64,000 nt of DNA from Neobacillus paridis (GCF_016765675.1 NZ_JAESWB010000278.1:1-64000); one strand, 5' to 3'; positions 1 to 9,089 are shown, counted from the first letter of the stretch. Numbers and translations: made by a program. The notes: generated from the letters alone by a model not told the origin.

Positions 1-140
1 CATTAAAAGAGTTGGCCGGTTTTTAAAAAAGACAAATTTTCTATCAAGAGAGCACTCTAAATAAGTGAATCCGCTTTCACTTCTGTGGGGATAAAAAAAC
101 TGCCCACAAATACTTGACTCAAACATTAAACAACGGATGT
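1..140. other. Intergenic region with two small hairpins, no gene seen
   Basis: No coding sequence is visible before the dxs promoter. Two short inverted repeats are present: AAGTGAA/TTCACTT at 63-69 and 76-82, and TGTGGG/CCCACA shortly after. Neither is followed by a T run, so they are not convincing terminators. Confidence 0.4.
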
Positions 141-169
141 TTGAGACAATGAGCTCACTGTGATATAAT
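141..169 (+). promoter_or_regulatory. SigA-type promoter of dxs, extended -10
   Basis: TTGAGA at 141-146 is separated by 17 bp from TATAAT at 164-169. A TG one base before the -10 makes it an extended -10. Transcription would begin near 176, leaving a leader of about 160 nt before dxs. Confidence 0.75.
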
Positions 170-196
170 AACTTTTACGCAGAAAACGTTGTCAGG

Positions 197-228
197 GCCG
201 TTGCACAATGTGTAAGCGGCTATTTTTT
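197..228 (+). terminator. Terminator-like hairpin in the dxs leader (possible attenuator)
   Basis: GCCG (197-200) pairs with CGGC (217-220), and TTGCAC (201-206) with GTGTAA (210-215) around a three-base loop, with one bulged G. TATTTTTT follows directly. It lies about 20 nt after the predicted start of transcription and well before dxs, so it could terminate a short RNA or attenuate dxs. A second GCGGCTAT at 242-249 repeats the 3' arm and could compete for pairing. Confidence 0.5.
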
Positions 229-336
229 AAGATGAAGGTCGGCGGCTATGTCTTTATTAGCTTAGGACAATGAAGCTTATTTATCCGCTGTTCCGTCTTT
301 TTTTCCTAGAAAATGTATGAAAGTGAGTGATCCTTT

Positions 337-2232
337 ATGGATCTATTATCAATAAAAGACCCGTCTTTTTTAAAAGGAATGTCAATCAAAGAGCTGGAGG
401 TATTAAGTCAGGAGATCCGTCAATTTCTGATTGAAAAACTTTCTGTGACCGGTGGACATATTGGGCCTAATTTAGGAGTAGTCGAATTAACGATTGCTTT
501 GCATAAATGTTTTAACAGTCCGAAAGATAAAATAATCTGGGATGTCGGGCATCAATCTTATGTCCATAAGATTCTTACAGGAAGGGCAAGTCAATTTGAT
601 ACTTTGAGACAGTTTAAAGGATTGTGCGGTTTTCCGAAAAGAGCTGAAAGTGAGCATGATGTTTGGGAAACCGGTCACAGTTCAACTTCCTTGTCTGCGG
701 CAATGGGAATGGCCATTGCCCGTGATTTAAAAAGGGAAAAGCATTATGTTGTACCAGTTATTGGCGATGGGGCATTAACAGGTGGAATGGCGCTGGAAGC
801 ATTAAATCATATCGGGCATGAGAAAAAAGATATGATTGTGATTTTAAATGACAATGAAATGTCCATTGCACCAAATGTCGGAGCGCTGCACAATATTCTC
901 GGTCAATTGCGCACGGCAGGCAAATATCAATGGGTGAAGGATGAGCTTGAAGTATTGTTGAAAAAGATTCCTGCTGTTGGCGGGAAGTTAGCAGCTACTG
1001 CCGAAAGAATAAAGGATAGTCTTAAATATTTATTTATTTCCGGAATGTTCTTTGAAGAACTCGGCTTCACTTATCTTGGACCGGTGGATGGACATCATTT
1101 TGAAGCCTTATTGGAAAATCTCAGCTATGCGAAGAAGACAGACGGCCCTGTCCTGCTTCACGTTATTACCAAAAAAGGGAAAGGGTTCCGTCCAGCTGAA
1201 ACTGATAAAAAAGGGACTTGGCACGGTACAGGGCCCTATAAGATGGATACCGGTGATTTCGTAAAACCGGCTAAAAAGCAGCCGCCGGCATGGAGCAGCC
1301 TTGTGAGTGAAACAGTTCGCAAACTGGCGCGAAGCGATAATCGAATTGTTGCGATTACACCAGCGATGCCGGTAGGGTCAAAGCTTGAGGGGTTTGCCAG
1401 TGAATTTCCCGACCGCATGTATGATGTAGGAATTGCCGAGCAGCATGCAGCAACCGTTGCTGCAGGATTGGCAACCGAAAACATGAAGCCATTTTTAGCG
1501 ATTTATTCGACCTTTTTACAACGGGCATATGATCAAGTCGTTCATGATATTTGCCGGCAAAATTTAAATGTTTTTATTGGCATTGATCGTGCCGGGCTGG
1601 TTGGGGCCGATGGTGAAACCCATCAAGGTGTGTTTGATATTGCTTTTTTACGGCATGTGCCGAATATTGTCTTGATGATGCCAAAGGATGAAAATGAAGG
1701 GCAGCATATGGTTTACACGGCTTTAACTTATGATGATGGCCCCATTGCCATGAGATTTCCCCGCGGCAACGGCCTCGGAGTACCGCTTGATCAAGACCTT
1801 AAAGCGATACCAGTGGGGACATGGGAAGTGTTGAAGGAAGGCTACGATGCAGCCATTTTAACCTTTGGGACGACCATTCCAATGGCCCTGGATGCAGCGC
1901 AAATCCTTGGAAAACAAGGCATTTCCGTGAAAGTCATTAATGCCAGATTTATTAAACCGTTAGATGGCAAAATGTTAACGGCTTTATTTAACGAAAATAT
2001 TCCGATTCTAACCATTGAAGAAGCAATCTTACAAGGTGGATTTGGAAGTGCTGTGCTGGAGTTTGCTCAATCCCAAGGATTTTATCATCAATATATCGAC
2101 CGAATGGGAATCCCCGACCATTTTATTGAACATGGGGATGTAGCCTGCCTTTTAGAAGAAATCGGTTTAACTACTGAAGAGGTTGTTAAACGAATTTCCA
2201 TCATGGCAAGGAAAAAACAACAAAGGGCGTAA
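337..2232 (+). CDS. dxs: 1-deoxy-D-xylulose-5-phosphate synthase
   Basis: This cytosolic, thiamine diphosphate-dependent enzyme joins pyruvate and glyceraldehyde-3-phosphate in the first step of the non-mevalonate isoprenoid pathway. The 631-residue product has the usual family length. It carries the substrate motif GHSSTSLSA, the thiamine/metal motif [20 protein letters not shown], the pyrimidine-domain Glu in DVGIAEQHA, and [12 protein letters not shown]. The three transketolase-like domains are in normal order. The ATG start has an AGTGAG-type ribosome site upstream. The gene heads a run with yqxC, whose start lies 3 bp after the dxs stop. A strong SigA promoter and a terminator-like leader hairpin precede it. 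Confidence 0.97.
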   Translation: MDLLSIKDPSFLKGMSIKELEVLSQEIRQFLIEKLSVTGGHIGPNLGVVELTIALHKCFNSPKDKIIWDVGHQSYVHKILTGRASQFDTLRQFKGLCGFPKRAESEHDVWETGHSSTSLSAAMGMAIARDLKREKHYVVPVIGDGALTGGMALEALNHIGHEKKDMIVILNDNEMSIAPNVGALHNILGQLRTAGKYQWVKDELEVLLKKIPAVGGKLAATAERIKDSLKYLFISGMFFEELGFTYLGPVDGHHFEALLENLSYAKKTDGPVLLHVITKKGKGFRPAETDKKGTWHGTGPYKMDTGDFVKPAKKQPPAWSSLVSETVRKLARSDNRIVAITPAMPVGSKLEGFASEFPDRMYDVGIAEQHAATVAAGLATENMKPFLAIYSTFLQRAYDQVVHDICRQNLNVFIGIDRAGLVGADGETHQGVFDIAFLRHVPNIVLMMPKDENEGQHMVYTALTYDDGPIAMRFPRGNGLGVPLDQDLKAIPVGTWEVLKEGYDAAILTFGTTIPMALDAAQILGKQGISVKVINARFIKPLDGKMLTALFNENIPILTIEEAILQGGFGSAVLEFAQSQGFYHQYIDRMGIPDHFIEHGDVACLLEEIGLTTEEVVKRISIMARKKQQRA

Positions 2233-2235
2233 AAC

Positions 2236-3069
2236 ATGAAAAACAAAGAACGTTTAGATGTTTTACTGGTAGAGAAAGGCTTGTTTGACACAAGGGAAAA
2301 AGCAAAACGAGCGATCATGGCAGGACTTGTCTATACTAATGAAGAACGCTTGGATAAACCGGGAGAAAAAGTAAAAGTTGACATTCCGCTTGTTATAAAA
2401 GGTAATGTCTTACCATATGTCAGCCGTGGCGGTTTAAAATTGGAAAAGGCCCTGAAAGTTTTTGATGTCAATGTAACAGATAAAGTTCTGTTGGATATTG
2501 GGGCCTCAACCGGGGGGTTTACGGACTGTGCCTTACAAAATGGGGCAAAACGGTCGTATGCCCTTGATGTCGGTTATAATCAGCTTGCTTGGAAGCTGCG
2601 GCAGGATGAGCGTGTCGTGGTGATGGAGAGAACTAATTTTCGTTACGTTACACCTGCTGATCTTACGGGAGAGATGCCAAATTTTGCAACCATCGATGTT
2701 TCTTTTATCTCGCTAACGTTAATTTTACCGGTATTAAAAACACTTCTCGTTCCCGGAAGCGATATTATTGCCTTAGTAAAGCCACAGTTTGAGGCTGGCC
2801 GGGAACAAGTTGGTAAAAAGGGGATCGTCCGGGATCCTAAGGTGCATCTCCAAGTCATTGAAAAGATCATTCATTTTTCGATTGCTCAAGGATATATTGT
2901 CCGTGATTTATCATATTCTCCGATAACTGGCGGGGATGGAAATATTGAATTCCTGCTGCATCTTAGATGGGATGGGGAGAAGGAAACCGGAGTTAATCAG
3001 CTGCCAGTAACTCCTCATGAAATTGTTTCTCAAGCACATGCAGAATTTCATACGAAACAGGATAAATAG
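2236..3069 (+). CDS. yqxC: TlyA/YqxC-family RNA methyltransferase (putative 16S/23S rRNA 2'-O-methyltransferase)
   Basis: The 277-residue protein begins with an S4 RNA-binding domain (RLDVLLVEKGLF, about residues 5-65). A Rossmann methyltransferase of the FtsJ/TlyA type follows, with the SAM-binding motif LLDIGASTGGFTDC and the Lys in LVKPQFEAG. TlyA relatives 2'-O-methylate rRNA cytidines, and some act as haemolysins, so the exact substrate is inferred. It is translationally close to dxs (3-bp gap) and sits upstream of ahrC and recN, the usual Bacillus order. Its stop codon is inside the stem of the following terminator. Confidence 0.9.
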   Translation: MKNKERLDVLLVEKGLFDTREKAKRAIMAGLVYTNEERLDKPGEKVKVDIPLVIKGNVLPYVSRGGLKLEKALKVFDVNVTDKVLLDIGASTGGFTDCALQNGAKRSYALDVGYNQLAWKLRQDERVVVMERTNFRYVTPADLTGEMPNFATIDVSFISLTLILPVLKTLLVPGSDIIALVKPQFEAGREQVGKKGIVRDPKVHLQVIEKIIHFSIAQGYIVRDLSYSPITGGDGNIEFLLHLRWDGEKETGVNQLPVTPHEIVSQAHAEFHTKQDK

Positions 3070-3104
3070 GGTAAGTGAAAAGCTTATCCTATTATGTGTT
3101 TTTT
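3065..3104 (+). terminator. Rho-independent terminator after yqxC
   Basis: Arms at 3065-3075 and 3083-3093 form an 11-bp stem with one G-U pair. A T6 run at 3099-3104 follows five bases later. The left arm includes the yqxC stop codon. Confidence 0.6.
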
Positions 3105-3218
3105 ATATTTACCGAAACCAAATAATAAATATACAATTTCGGGAAAATGGGCTAACATAAAGATGAAGCGGCCTTTATCGCCGAAGCGCTATAAAAATAC
3201 GTTGGGGTGACAAAATGA

Positions 3219-3668
3219 ATGAATAAAGGACAACGACACATCAAAATTAGGGAGATTATTGCCATCCAGGATATCGAAACGCAGGATGAGTTAGTCGATG
3301 CATTAAAGGCAGAGGGCTATAATATTACCCAGGCTACCGTCTCCCGTGATATTAAAGAATTACATCTTGTGAAGGTTCCTTTAAGTGATGGACGTTATAA
3401 ATATAGTTTGCCGGCAGATCAACGATTTAATCCATTACAAAAATTAAAAAGAGCACTCATTGATGCTTTCGTTAGACTTGATTCGGCTGGACATTTATTA
3501 GTCATGAAATGTCTTCCTGGCAATGCAATGGCGATTGGTGCTTTAATAGATCATTTAGATTGGGAAGAAATCCTTGGAACGATATGTGGTGACGATACGA
3601 TTCTGATTATTTGCCGGACGTCTGAGGATATTGAAATCGTTTCGAAACGGTTCCTAGAGATGCTTTAA
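3219..3668 (+). CDS. ahrC: Arginine repressor/activator AhrC (ArgR family)
   Basis: This is the hexameric, arginine-dependent regulator of arginine synthesis and breakdown. The 149-residue product has the N-terminal winged helix ([16 protein letters not shown], about 38-53) and the C-terminal arginine-binding oligomerisation domain with GTICGDDT. The SD GGGGTG (3204-3209) fits the ATG at 3219 with 9-bp spacing. An out-of-frame ATG at 3215 opens a three-codon frame that stops at 3226, so the two starts overlap. It lies 15 bp before recN and may be co-transcribed with it. An AT-rich sequence near 3121-3140 loosely resembles an ARG box, but I do not call one. Confidence 0.95.
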   Translation: MNKGQRHIKIREIIAIQDIETQDELVDALKAEGYNITQATVSRDIKELHLVKVPLSDGRYKYSLPADQRFNPLQKLKRALIDAFVRLDSAGHLLVMKCLPGNAMAIGALIDHLDWEEILGTICGDDTILIICRTSEDIEIVSKRFLEML

Positions 3669-3683
3669 TGGGGGGAGTGTTCC

Positions 3684-5372
3684 TTGCTAGCAGAACTTTC
3701 AATTAAAAATTTTGCAATCATTGAAAAGGTATCGATTTCCTTTGAAAAGGGGCTAACTGTGTTAACCGGCGAAACCGGTGCTGGAAAGTCAATTATTATC
3801 GATGCCATTCATTTGTTGACAGGCGGGAGAGGGTCAGCAGAATTTGTCCGGCATGGGGAGGATAAGGCTGAAATAGAAGGCTTATTTCAAATTGAAAATC
3901 CCAATCATCCTGTTTACGGCAAGGCGCTCGAATTTGGCATCGACATCGAAGAAGGAATGGTTATCTTAAGGCGTGATATTTTTCGTTCGGGAAAAAGTGT
4001 CTGCCGGATCAATGGCAAGTTAGTAACGATCTCCATTCTTCGTGAAGTGGGGGCAACACTGGTTGATATTCACGGGCAGCATGAACACCAAGAACTAATG
4101 GATGAGACAAGACATTTACCGTTACTTGATCAATTTGGTGCCAGGGAGATTGCAGCTTCCTTGCAGGAGTACCAGCAAATATTCCATCGCTTTGAACAGA
4201 CGCAAAGCCGGTTAAAGGCGCTGAGTGAAAATGATCGGCAAATGGCACATAGGCTGGATTTAATCCAATTTCAATATGATGAAATCCAAAAGGCAAATTT
4301 AAAGCTCAATGAGGATGAAGAGCTGCTTGAAGAAAAAAGGAAACTGGCGAATTTTGAAAAAATTTATGAAGCGATTCAATTAAGCTTTTCCGGCCTGCAG
4401 GGTGAACAAAGAGGGCTGGATTGGATCGGTCTGGTTATGGGACATATGGAAAATGCTGCCTCGCTGGATGCTTCTTATAAGGAATTATATGAGGCTGTTG
4501 CGAGCAGTTATTACCAATTAGAAGATACTGCTCGATCATTAAGAAATCAATTGGATATTTTAGAATATGATCCGCAAAGGTTAAATGAAATTGAAGATCG
4601 CTTAAATGAAATCAACCAGTTAAAGCGAAAATACGGGAAAACAATTCCGGAAATATTAGAATATGCAGCCAAAATTGAAGAGGAAATCGAAACCATTCAA
4701 AATAAAGAAACACATATAACTGAATTGGAAAAGGAACTGAACTCCATTAAAAAAGATTTGAGAATTGAAGCCAAACAGCTGACAGAACTTCGCCATAAAT
4801 GGGGAGAAAAGCTGACAGGATTGATACATAAAGAATTAAAAGATTTGTATATGGATAAAACCGTTTTTGAAATACACTTTGAAACGGAACAGGATCATTT
4901 TTCTAGAAATGGCGCAGACCATGTTGAATTTTATATTTCGACCAATCCTGGTGAACCATTAAAGCCTTTAACAAAAATTGCCTCGGGTGGCGAATTGTCT
5001 CGGATTATGCTGGCATTAAAAAGTATTTTTTCCAAGCACCAGGGTGTTACCTCGATAATATTTGATGAGGTGGATACCGGAGTAAGCGGCAGGGTTGCTC
5101 AGGCCATTGCTGAAAAGATTTATAAAGTGGCGCTCGATTCTCAGGTCTTATGCATTTCCCATTTGCCTCAGGTTGCTGCCATGGCCGACACCCATTTGTT
5201 TATATCTAAGATGATTAAAGATGGTAGAACATCAACGGCTGTAACCGCATTAACTGAACAAGAGAAAATTAAGGAAATCAGCCGGATGATTTCCGGAGTA
5301 GAAATTACCGATTTGACAAAGCAGCATGCAGAGGAGCTACTTCATCTGGCAGCGGAAACAAAAAGAACTTGA
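3684..5372 (+). CDS. recN: DNA repair protein RecN
   Basis: RecN is an SMC-like ATPase recruited to DNA double-strand breaks, promoting end cohesion and recombination. The 562-residue product has Walker A GETGAGKS near residue 30, a long central coiled coil (about 150-380), the ABC signature SGGELSR and Walker B IIFDEVDTGVSG. The start is TTG at 3684 with an excellent GGGGGGAG ribosome site 7 bp upstream, and the N-terminus MLAELSIKNFAIIE matches the family. It sits after ahrC and before spoIVB, the conserved order, and ends at a terminator. Confidence 0.96.
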   Translation: MLAELSIKNFAIIEKVSISFEKGLTVLTGETGAGKSIIIDAIHLLTGGRGSAEFVRHGEDKAEIEGLFQIENPNHPVYGKALEFGIDIEEGMVILRRDIFRSGKSVCRINGKLVTISILREVGATLVDIHGQHEHQELMDETRHLPLLDQFGAREIAASLQEYQQIFHRFEQTQSRLKALSENDRQMAHRLDLIQFQYDEIQKANLKLNEDEELLEEKRKLANFEKIYEAIQLSFSGLQGEQRGLDWIGLVMGHMENAASLDASYKELYEAVASSYYQLEDTARSLRNQLDILEYDPQRLNEIEDRLNEINQLKRKYGKTIPEILEYAAKIEEEIETIQNKETHITELEKELNSIKKDLRIEAKQLTELRHKWGEKLTGLIHKELKDLYMDKTVFEIHFETEQDHFSRNGADHVEFYISTNPGEPLKPLTKIASGGELSRIMLALKSIFSKHQGVTSIIFDEVDTGVSGRVAQAIAEKIYKVALDSQVLCISHLPQVAAMADTHLFISKMIKDGRTSTAVTALTEQEKIKEISRMISGVEITDLTKQHAEELLHLAAETKRT

Positions 5373-5400
5373 AAAGCTATCCAACTTGGGTAGCTTTTTT
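5373..5400 (+). terminator. Terminator after recN
   Basis: AAAGCTA...TAGCTTT forms a 10-bp stem including a T-G wobble, with a 5-base loop and a T6 tail. It starts directly after the recN stop. Confidence 0.85.
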
Positions 5401-5417
5401 ATATCAAACGAAGTTAT

Positions 5418-5462
5418 AAATGGCTGTTAAGGAGGCAAAATTAATGATGTAGCCATTTTTTT
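5418..5462 (+). other. Hairpin with T tail whose loop holds a consensus SD and an ATG-ATG-TAG mini-frame
   Basis: AAATGGCT (5418-5425) pairs with AGCCATTT (5451-5458), and the T run is 5456-5462. The 25-base loop holds TAAGGAGG and, 8 bp later, ATG ATG TAG (5444-5452). It looks like a second terminator before spoIVB, but the well-placed SD and start codons in the loop are unexplained. Confidence 0.45.
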
Positions 5463-5494
5463 AGCAGCAAATAGAAGCGAGGAGAGTGAAAAGT

Positions 5495-6781
5495 TTGAAG
5501 CTAGAGATGATTAGAAAAATTATTGGTGGAATTCTCCTTGTTTCATTAATCAGTATTATTTTTTTTCACCCATTGCGACAATATGTAAGTATCCCAAAGA
5601 CATTGTTTCTGTTTGAGGGACAGAAATATAACCTAAACAAGGCTGCTCCGGTTACAGCCAGACTAGCATCTAATTCAAATATTTCACTTAATCAGGAAAA
5701 ACATTCGGTCTCTTTACTGGCAATGGAAACAGGCAAAAATGAAATGCTGTTGGAATATGCCGGGATTCCGATTAAAAAGGTCGATGTAAATGTTTTAAAG
5801 GATTTTCGGGTATTTCCAGGCGGCCAGTCGATCGGTGTTAAATTAAATACAGTTGGCGTCTTGGTGGTTGGTCACCACTTAGTGAATACACCAGAAGGAA
5901 AAAAATCTCCAGGTGAACTGGCTGGAATCAAAGTTGGAGATATTATTACCAAAATAAACGGAAACAAAATTGAAAAAATGACAGATGTTGCCCCATATGT
6001 GCAGGCTGCAGGTCAAAACAAAAAAGCCTTGAACTTGGTCATCAGCAGAGAAAATGGAAAATTCTCAACAAAGCTAACCCCATTAAAAGACAAAACCGAA
6101 AATTCCTATAAACTGGGATTATATATTAGGGATTCAGCAGCAGGAATTGGTACCATGACTTTTATTCACCCACAAACAAAAAAATATGGAGCCCTTGGCC
6201 ATGTGATTTCAGATATGGATACAAAGCGGCCCATTGTAGTGGAAGATGGACAAATTGTTCGATCAACTGTCACCTCCATTGAAAAAGGGAGTAATGGCGA
6301 CCCGGGAGAAAAACTCGCCCGATTCTCCAATGATCGTGAAATTGTCGGAAGCATTAATAAGAATAGCCCCTTTGGGATATTTGGAAAATTAAATCGGGAT
6401 TTGTCCAATGGCATCATGGATAAGCCGCTGCCTATTGCTTTGTCTCATCAAGTTAAAGAAGGTCCGGCGAAGATTTTGACGGTCGTAAATAATGACAAGG
6501 TGGAAGAATTTAATGTGGAAATTGTCAGTACAATACCGCAAAAGTTTCCTGCTACGAAAGGCATGGTCATAAAAATAACCGACCCTAAGCTTTTAGAAAA
6601 AACAGGTGGAATTGTTCAAGGGATGAGCGGCAGTCCGATTATTCAAAATGGAAAGCTGGTAGGTGCTGTCACTCATGTATTTGTCAATGATCCAACTTCG
6701 GGGTATGGGGTCCATATTGAATGGATGCTGAATGAAGCAGGAATTAATATATATGAAATGTCAAAACATAAAGCGAGTTAA
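5495..6781 (+). CDS. spoIVB: SpoIVB, forespore-secreted serine peptidase
   Basis: SpoIVB is made in the forespore, crosses into the intermembrane space and cleaves SpoIVFA, releasing pro-SigK processing in the mother cell. From TTG 5495 the product is 428 residues, close to the B. subtilis protein. It has an N-terminal membrane/signal segment (about 7-25), a PDZ domain (about 100-190) and an S55 peptidase domain with His in [10 protein letters not shown]. The catalytic Ser in GMSGSPI lies near residue 378. The reading frame is open from GTG 5486, but AGGAG at 5480-5484 abuts that codon, whereas TTG 5495 has 10-bp spacing. It precedes spo0A, as in other Bacillus. Confidence 0.95.
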   Translation: MKLEMIRKIIGGILLVSLISIIFFHPLRQYVSIPKTLFLFEGQKYNLNKAAPVTARLASNSNISLNQEKHSVSLLAMETGKNEMLLEYAGIPIKKVDVNVLKDFRVFPGGQSIGVKLNTVGVLVVGHHLVNTPEGKKSPGELAGIKVGDIITKINGNKIEKMTDVAPYVQAAGQNKKALNLVISRENGKFSTKLTPLKDKTENSYKLGLYIRDSAAGIGTMTFIHPQTKKYGALGHVISDMDTKRPIVVEDGQIVRSTVTSIEKGSNGDPGEKLARFSNDREIVGSINKNSPFGIFGKLNRDLSNGIMDKPLPIALSHQVKEGPAKILTVVNNDKVEEFNVEIVSTIPQKFPATKGMVIKITDPKLLEKTGGIVQGMSGSPIIQNGKLVGAVTHVFVNDPTSGYGVHIEWMLNEAGINIYEMSKHKAS

Positions 6782-6795
6782 ATCAAAAACAGTGC

Positions 6796-6833
6796 AAAAA
6801 GCAAAATAGGTCTTATTTCCTATTTTGCTTTTT
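6796..6833 (+). terminator. Terminator after spoIVB
   Basis: A perfect 15-bp stem joins AAAAAGCAAAATAGG (6796-6810) to its complement at 6819-6833. The loop is 8 bases and the 3' arm ends in a T run. Confidence 0.9.
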
Positions 6834-6849
6834 GATTTACCAGTGAATT

Positions 6850-6856
6850 TTCGACA
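6850..6856. promoter_or_regulatory. Spo0A box upstream of spo0A
   Basis: TTCGACA is an exact match to the Spo0A binding heptamer. Two more boxes lie at 6892-6898 (6 of 7) and 6981-6987 (exact). Confidence 0.6.
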
Positions 6857-6874
6857 TCGAGTTTACGGATTTAT

Positions 6875-6900
6875 AGGAAATCTGCGATTTACGTCGAAAT
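6875..6900 (+). promoter_or_regulatory. SigH-like promoter copy 1 with overlapping Spo0A box
   Basis: AGGAAAT (6875-6881) is followed by 11 bases and then GTCGAAAT, matching the SigH pattern RNAGGAWWW-N11-RNNGAAT except for GAAA in place of GAAT. CGTCGAA at 6892-6898 is a near-consensus Spo0A box overlapping the -10. Confidence 0.4.
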
Positions 6901-6961
6901 AAAGAGAAATACGAAGAAAAGATAAGATTTTATCCCTATTTTAAGAAAAATAAAAAAAATG

Positions 6962-6990
6962 AAAGGAATTTTAATGGCATTGTCGAATTT
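6962..6990 (+). promoter_or_regulatory. SigH promoter of spo0A (Ps) with Spo0A box on the -10
   Basis: AGGAATT at 6964-6970, an 11-base spacer and GTCGAATTT at 6982-6990 match the SigH consensus at every defined position. The exact Spo0A box TGTCGAA (6981-6987) covers the -10, so Spo0A binding would compete with polymerase. Transcription would start near 6997, about 70 nt before spo0A. Confidence 0.7.
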
Positions 6991-7067
6991 CTAATTTAGA
7001 ATAGTAGGTAAGAAAGAAAAAAGTCATGAATAATTAGAAATTGGATATACTTGAGGAGGAACTGAAG

Positions 7068-7862
7068 TTGAAGAAGATCAAAGTCTGTGTCGTGGATGAC
7101 AATAGAGAATTAGTAGGATTGTTAGAGGAATACATATCCTCACAAGATGATATGGAAGTGGCAGGAACCGCTCATAATGGTCAAGAATGTTTAGAAATGC
7201 TTAAAACCACTGACCCTGATGTGTTAGTTTTAGATATTATTATGCCACATTTGGATGGCTTAGCCGTTCTTGAGCGGCTTCGTGAAATGAAAAAAGGAAT
7301 ACTGCCAAATGTCATCATGTTAACAGCGTTTGGTCAGGAAGATGTTACGAAAAAGGCAGTCGAACTAGGTGCCTCCTACTTTATTCTAAAACCATTTGAT
7401 ATGGAGAATTTAGGCAATCACATTCGCCAAGTCAGTGGTAACAGCCAATCGATGACGGCTCGTAAAGGTTCATCATCAGCCTATCGTTCCCAAACGGAAT
7501 CGAAGCCGAAAAACCTGGATGCCAGTATTACCAGCATTATTCATGAAATCGGTGTTCCGGCACACATTAAGGGCTATTTATATTTACGTGAAGCCATTGC
7601 CATGGTTTTTAACGATATCGAGCTGTTAGGGTCAATTACAAAAGTTTTATATCCGGATATCGCTAAAAAATATAACACCACTGCCAGCAGGGTTGAACGG
7701 GCAATCCGTCACGCAATCGAAGTGGCCTGGAGCCGTGGAAATATTGATTCGATCTCCTCTTTATTTGGATATACTGTCAGCATGTCTAAAGCGAAGCCAA
7801 CAAACTCAGAGTTTATTGCCATGGTAGCAGATAAATTGCGCTTGGAACATAAAGCTTCTTAA
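7068..7862 (+). CDS. spo0A: Spo0A, master response regulator of sporulation
   Basis: Spo0A is phosphorylated through the phosphorelay and switches on sporulation genes while repressing growth-phase genes. From TTG 7068 the product is 264 residues. The receiver domain has acidic DD at 10-11, the phosphoacceptor Asp56 (VLDIIMPH), Thr in LTAFGQED and Lys in ILKPFD. The C-terminal effector domain has the recognition-helix region [17 protein letters not shown]. The frame is open from 7041, but GAGGAGGA at 7053-7060 lies inside that extension and fits TTG 7068 with 7-bp spacing. The N-terminus then aligns with the family. A bidirectional terminator follows. Confidence 0.98.
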   Translation: MKKIKVCVVDDNRELVGLLEEYISSQDDMEVAGTAHNGQECLEMLKTTDPDVLVLDIIMPHLDGLAVLERLREMKKGILPNVIMLTAFGQEDVTKKAVELGASYFILKPFDMENLGNHIRQVSGNSQSMTARKGSSSAYRSQTESKPKNLDASITSIIHEIGVPAHIKGYLYLREAIAMVFNDIELLGSITKVLYPDIAKKYNTTASRVERAIRHAIEVAWSRGNIDSISSLFGYTVSMSKAKPTNSEFIAMVADKLRLEHKAS

Positions 7863-7900
7863 AAGTCAAAAAGCCTCATGGTTGAGGCTTTTTGACTTTT
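7861..7900 (+). terminator. Terminator after spo0A
   Basis: A perfect 18-bp stem (7861-7878 with 7883-7900) encloses the loop TGGT. T runs occur in the 3' arm and A runs in the 5' arm, so it could work in both directions. Confidence 0.92.
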
Positions 7901-8008
7901 AGCAAGATTTAATTTTTAATGAGAATAAACAAGCGCATATGCATAATCTGTTCTATAGGAAATTTTCAATAGAAGTTAGTTCCCTATTTAAAGTTAGGAA
8001 GTGAAGAG

Positions 8009-8737
8009 ATGACACAAATATTAGCTCATCGAGGATACTCCGCTTCTTTCGCTGAAAATACCATGAGTGCCTTTATGGGAGCAGAAAAAGCCGGTGCAGA
8101 TGGTTTAGAGCTTGATGTTCAATTAACCAGAGATGGTGAAATTGTCGTGATACATGATGAAAAAGTTGATCGCACCACGAATGGACATGGATTTGTGAAA
8201 GATTATTCATATAAAGAAATTAGAAAACTAAATGCCAATAAAAAAGGAGTAAAAAGGGAGCCAATTCCTTCGTTGGTGGAAGTTTTTGAATGGCTGAAAA
8301 CGAACAAATTATTATGCAATATTGAAATGAAAAATGGCTTGTTTCCATATGAAGGTATGGAAGAAAAAGTGATTGAGCTTGTATACAAGTATGGTTTGAC
8401 CGATCGGATTATTATTTCCTCGTTTAATCATTACAGCATCGTTTATAGTTACCGGCTGGCTCCGGAAATTGAAACAGCTCCCCTCTTTTTGGAAGCCATT
8501 TATATGCCGTGGGTTTATTCACAATCGATTCGGGCGAAAGGAATTCATCCAAAGCATTCAACTATTCCTGATCATATTATCACGACAACCATGGAAAATG
8601 GAATTGCCGTACGCCCCTATACCGTTAACAGGGAAGCTGATTTAAAGCGGATTTTTAAGCTGAATTGCACAGCTGTCATTACCGATAATCCTGTCAAGGC
8701 TTTAAAAGTTAAAAAACAATATGAAAAGAGGCCGTAA
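8009..8737 (+). CDS. yqiK: Glycerophosphodiester phosphodiesterase (YqiK type)
   Basis: This family hydrolyses glycerophosphodiesters to sn-glycerol-3-phosphate and an alcohol, recycling lipid or teichoic-acid head groups. The 242-residue protein has the GDPD TIM-barrel motifs AHRGYSASFAENT (catalytic His), LELDVQLTRDGEIVVIHDE (metal ligands and second His) and NIEMK. There is no signal peptide, so it is probably cytosolic. The SD GGAAGTGAAGAG precedes the ATG. It stands alone between two terminators, at the position of B. subtilis yqiK. Confidence 0.88.
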   Translation: MTQILAHRGYSASFAENTMSAFMGAEKAGADGLELDVQLTRDGEIVVIHDEKVDRTTNGHGFVKDYSYKEIRKLNANKKGVKREPIPSLVEVFEWLKTNKLLCNIEMKNGLFPYEGMEEKVIELVYKYGLTDRIIISSFNHYSIVYSYRLAPEIETAPLFLEAIYMPWVYSQSIRAKGIHPKHSTIPDHIITTTMENGIAVRPYTVNREADLKRIFKLNCTAVITDNPVKALKVKKQYEKRP

Positions 8738-8760
8738 TAACAGCCTCTTTTATCTTTTTT
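8724..8760. terminator. Terminator between yqiK and the convergent DUF2627 gene
   Basis: AAAAGAGGC pairs with GCCTCTTTT (8743-8751) around a 10-base loop. It includes the yqiK stop codon and is followed by a further T run. Confidence 0.75.
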
Positions 8761-8989
8761 GTTTAAATCTAGCCTGGACTTTATTTCTTTTGCGGTCGCG
8801 GTGAAGAATAAATCCGCCAATGAAGCCTAAACCGATGACAAATAATAATAAACCACCAATAAATTGGATCCATAAATTAGGGAATGGCGGTTGCAGCACT
8901 CCAAAGATCATGTCGCGCATTAATTTGATTCCCAATGCAGCTAAACAGCCTGGGATTAAGAGAATGAAGAGGGCAATGATTCGTGTCAT
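8750..8989 (-). CDS. yqzF: DUF2627 small membrane protein (YqzF-like)
   Basis: The 79-residue protein has two predicted transmembrane segments (about residues 3-22 and 39-63) and a basic C-terminal tail (HRDRKRNKVQARFKQKR). It resembles the DUF2627 family, whose function is unknown, and occupies the position of B. subtilis yqzF. The start ATG has the SD AAGGAAAT 6 bp upstream. It is transcribed convergently with yqiK and divergently from bkdR. Confidence 0.75.
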   Translation of the reverse strand: MTRIIALFILLIPGCLAALGIKLMRDMIFGVLQPPFPNLWIQFIGGLLLFVIGLGFIGGFILHRDRKRNKVQARFKQKR

Positions 8990-9060
8990 ATGTATTTCCT
9001 TCCATTGTTATTTACATCCACTATTATCCACTCAAAAAAATAATATTACATAGAAGGAAT

Positions 9061-9089
9061 TTGTCAAGAATTCAGTTTAACGCTACAAT
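9061..9089 (+). promoter_or_regulatory. SigA-type promoter of bkdR
   Basis: TTGTCA (9061-9066), a 17-bp spacer and TACAAT (9084-9089) make a good vegetative promoter about 60 nt before bkdR. Confidence 0.7.

Noticed and set aside
487-678. Minus-strand open frame inside dxs
   Set aside because: It lies wholly within a confidently identified gene, has no SD and resembles no family; a shadow frame.
3119-3140. ARG-box-like sequence upstream of ahrC
   Set aside because: The region is AT-rich and the match to the ARG-box consensus is weak on both halves; autoregulation cannot be supported from this.
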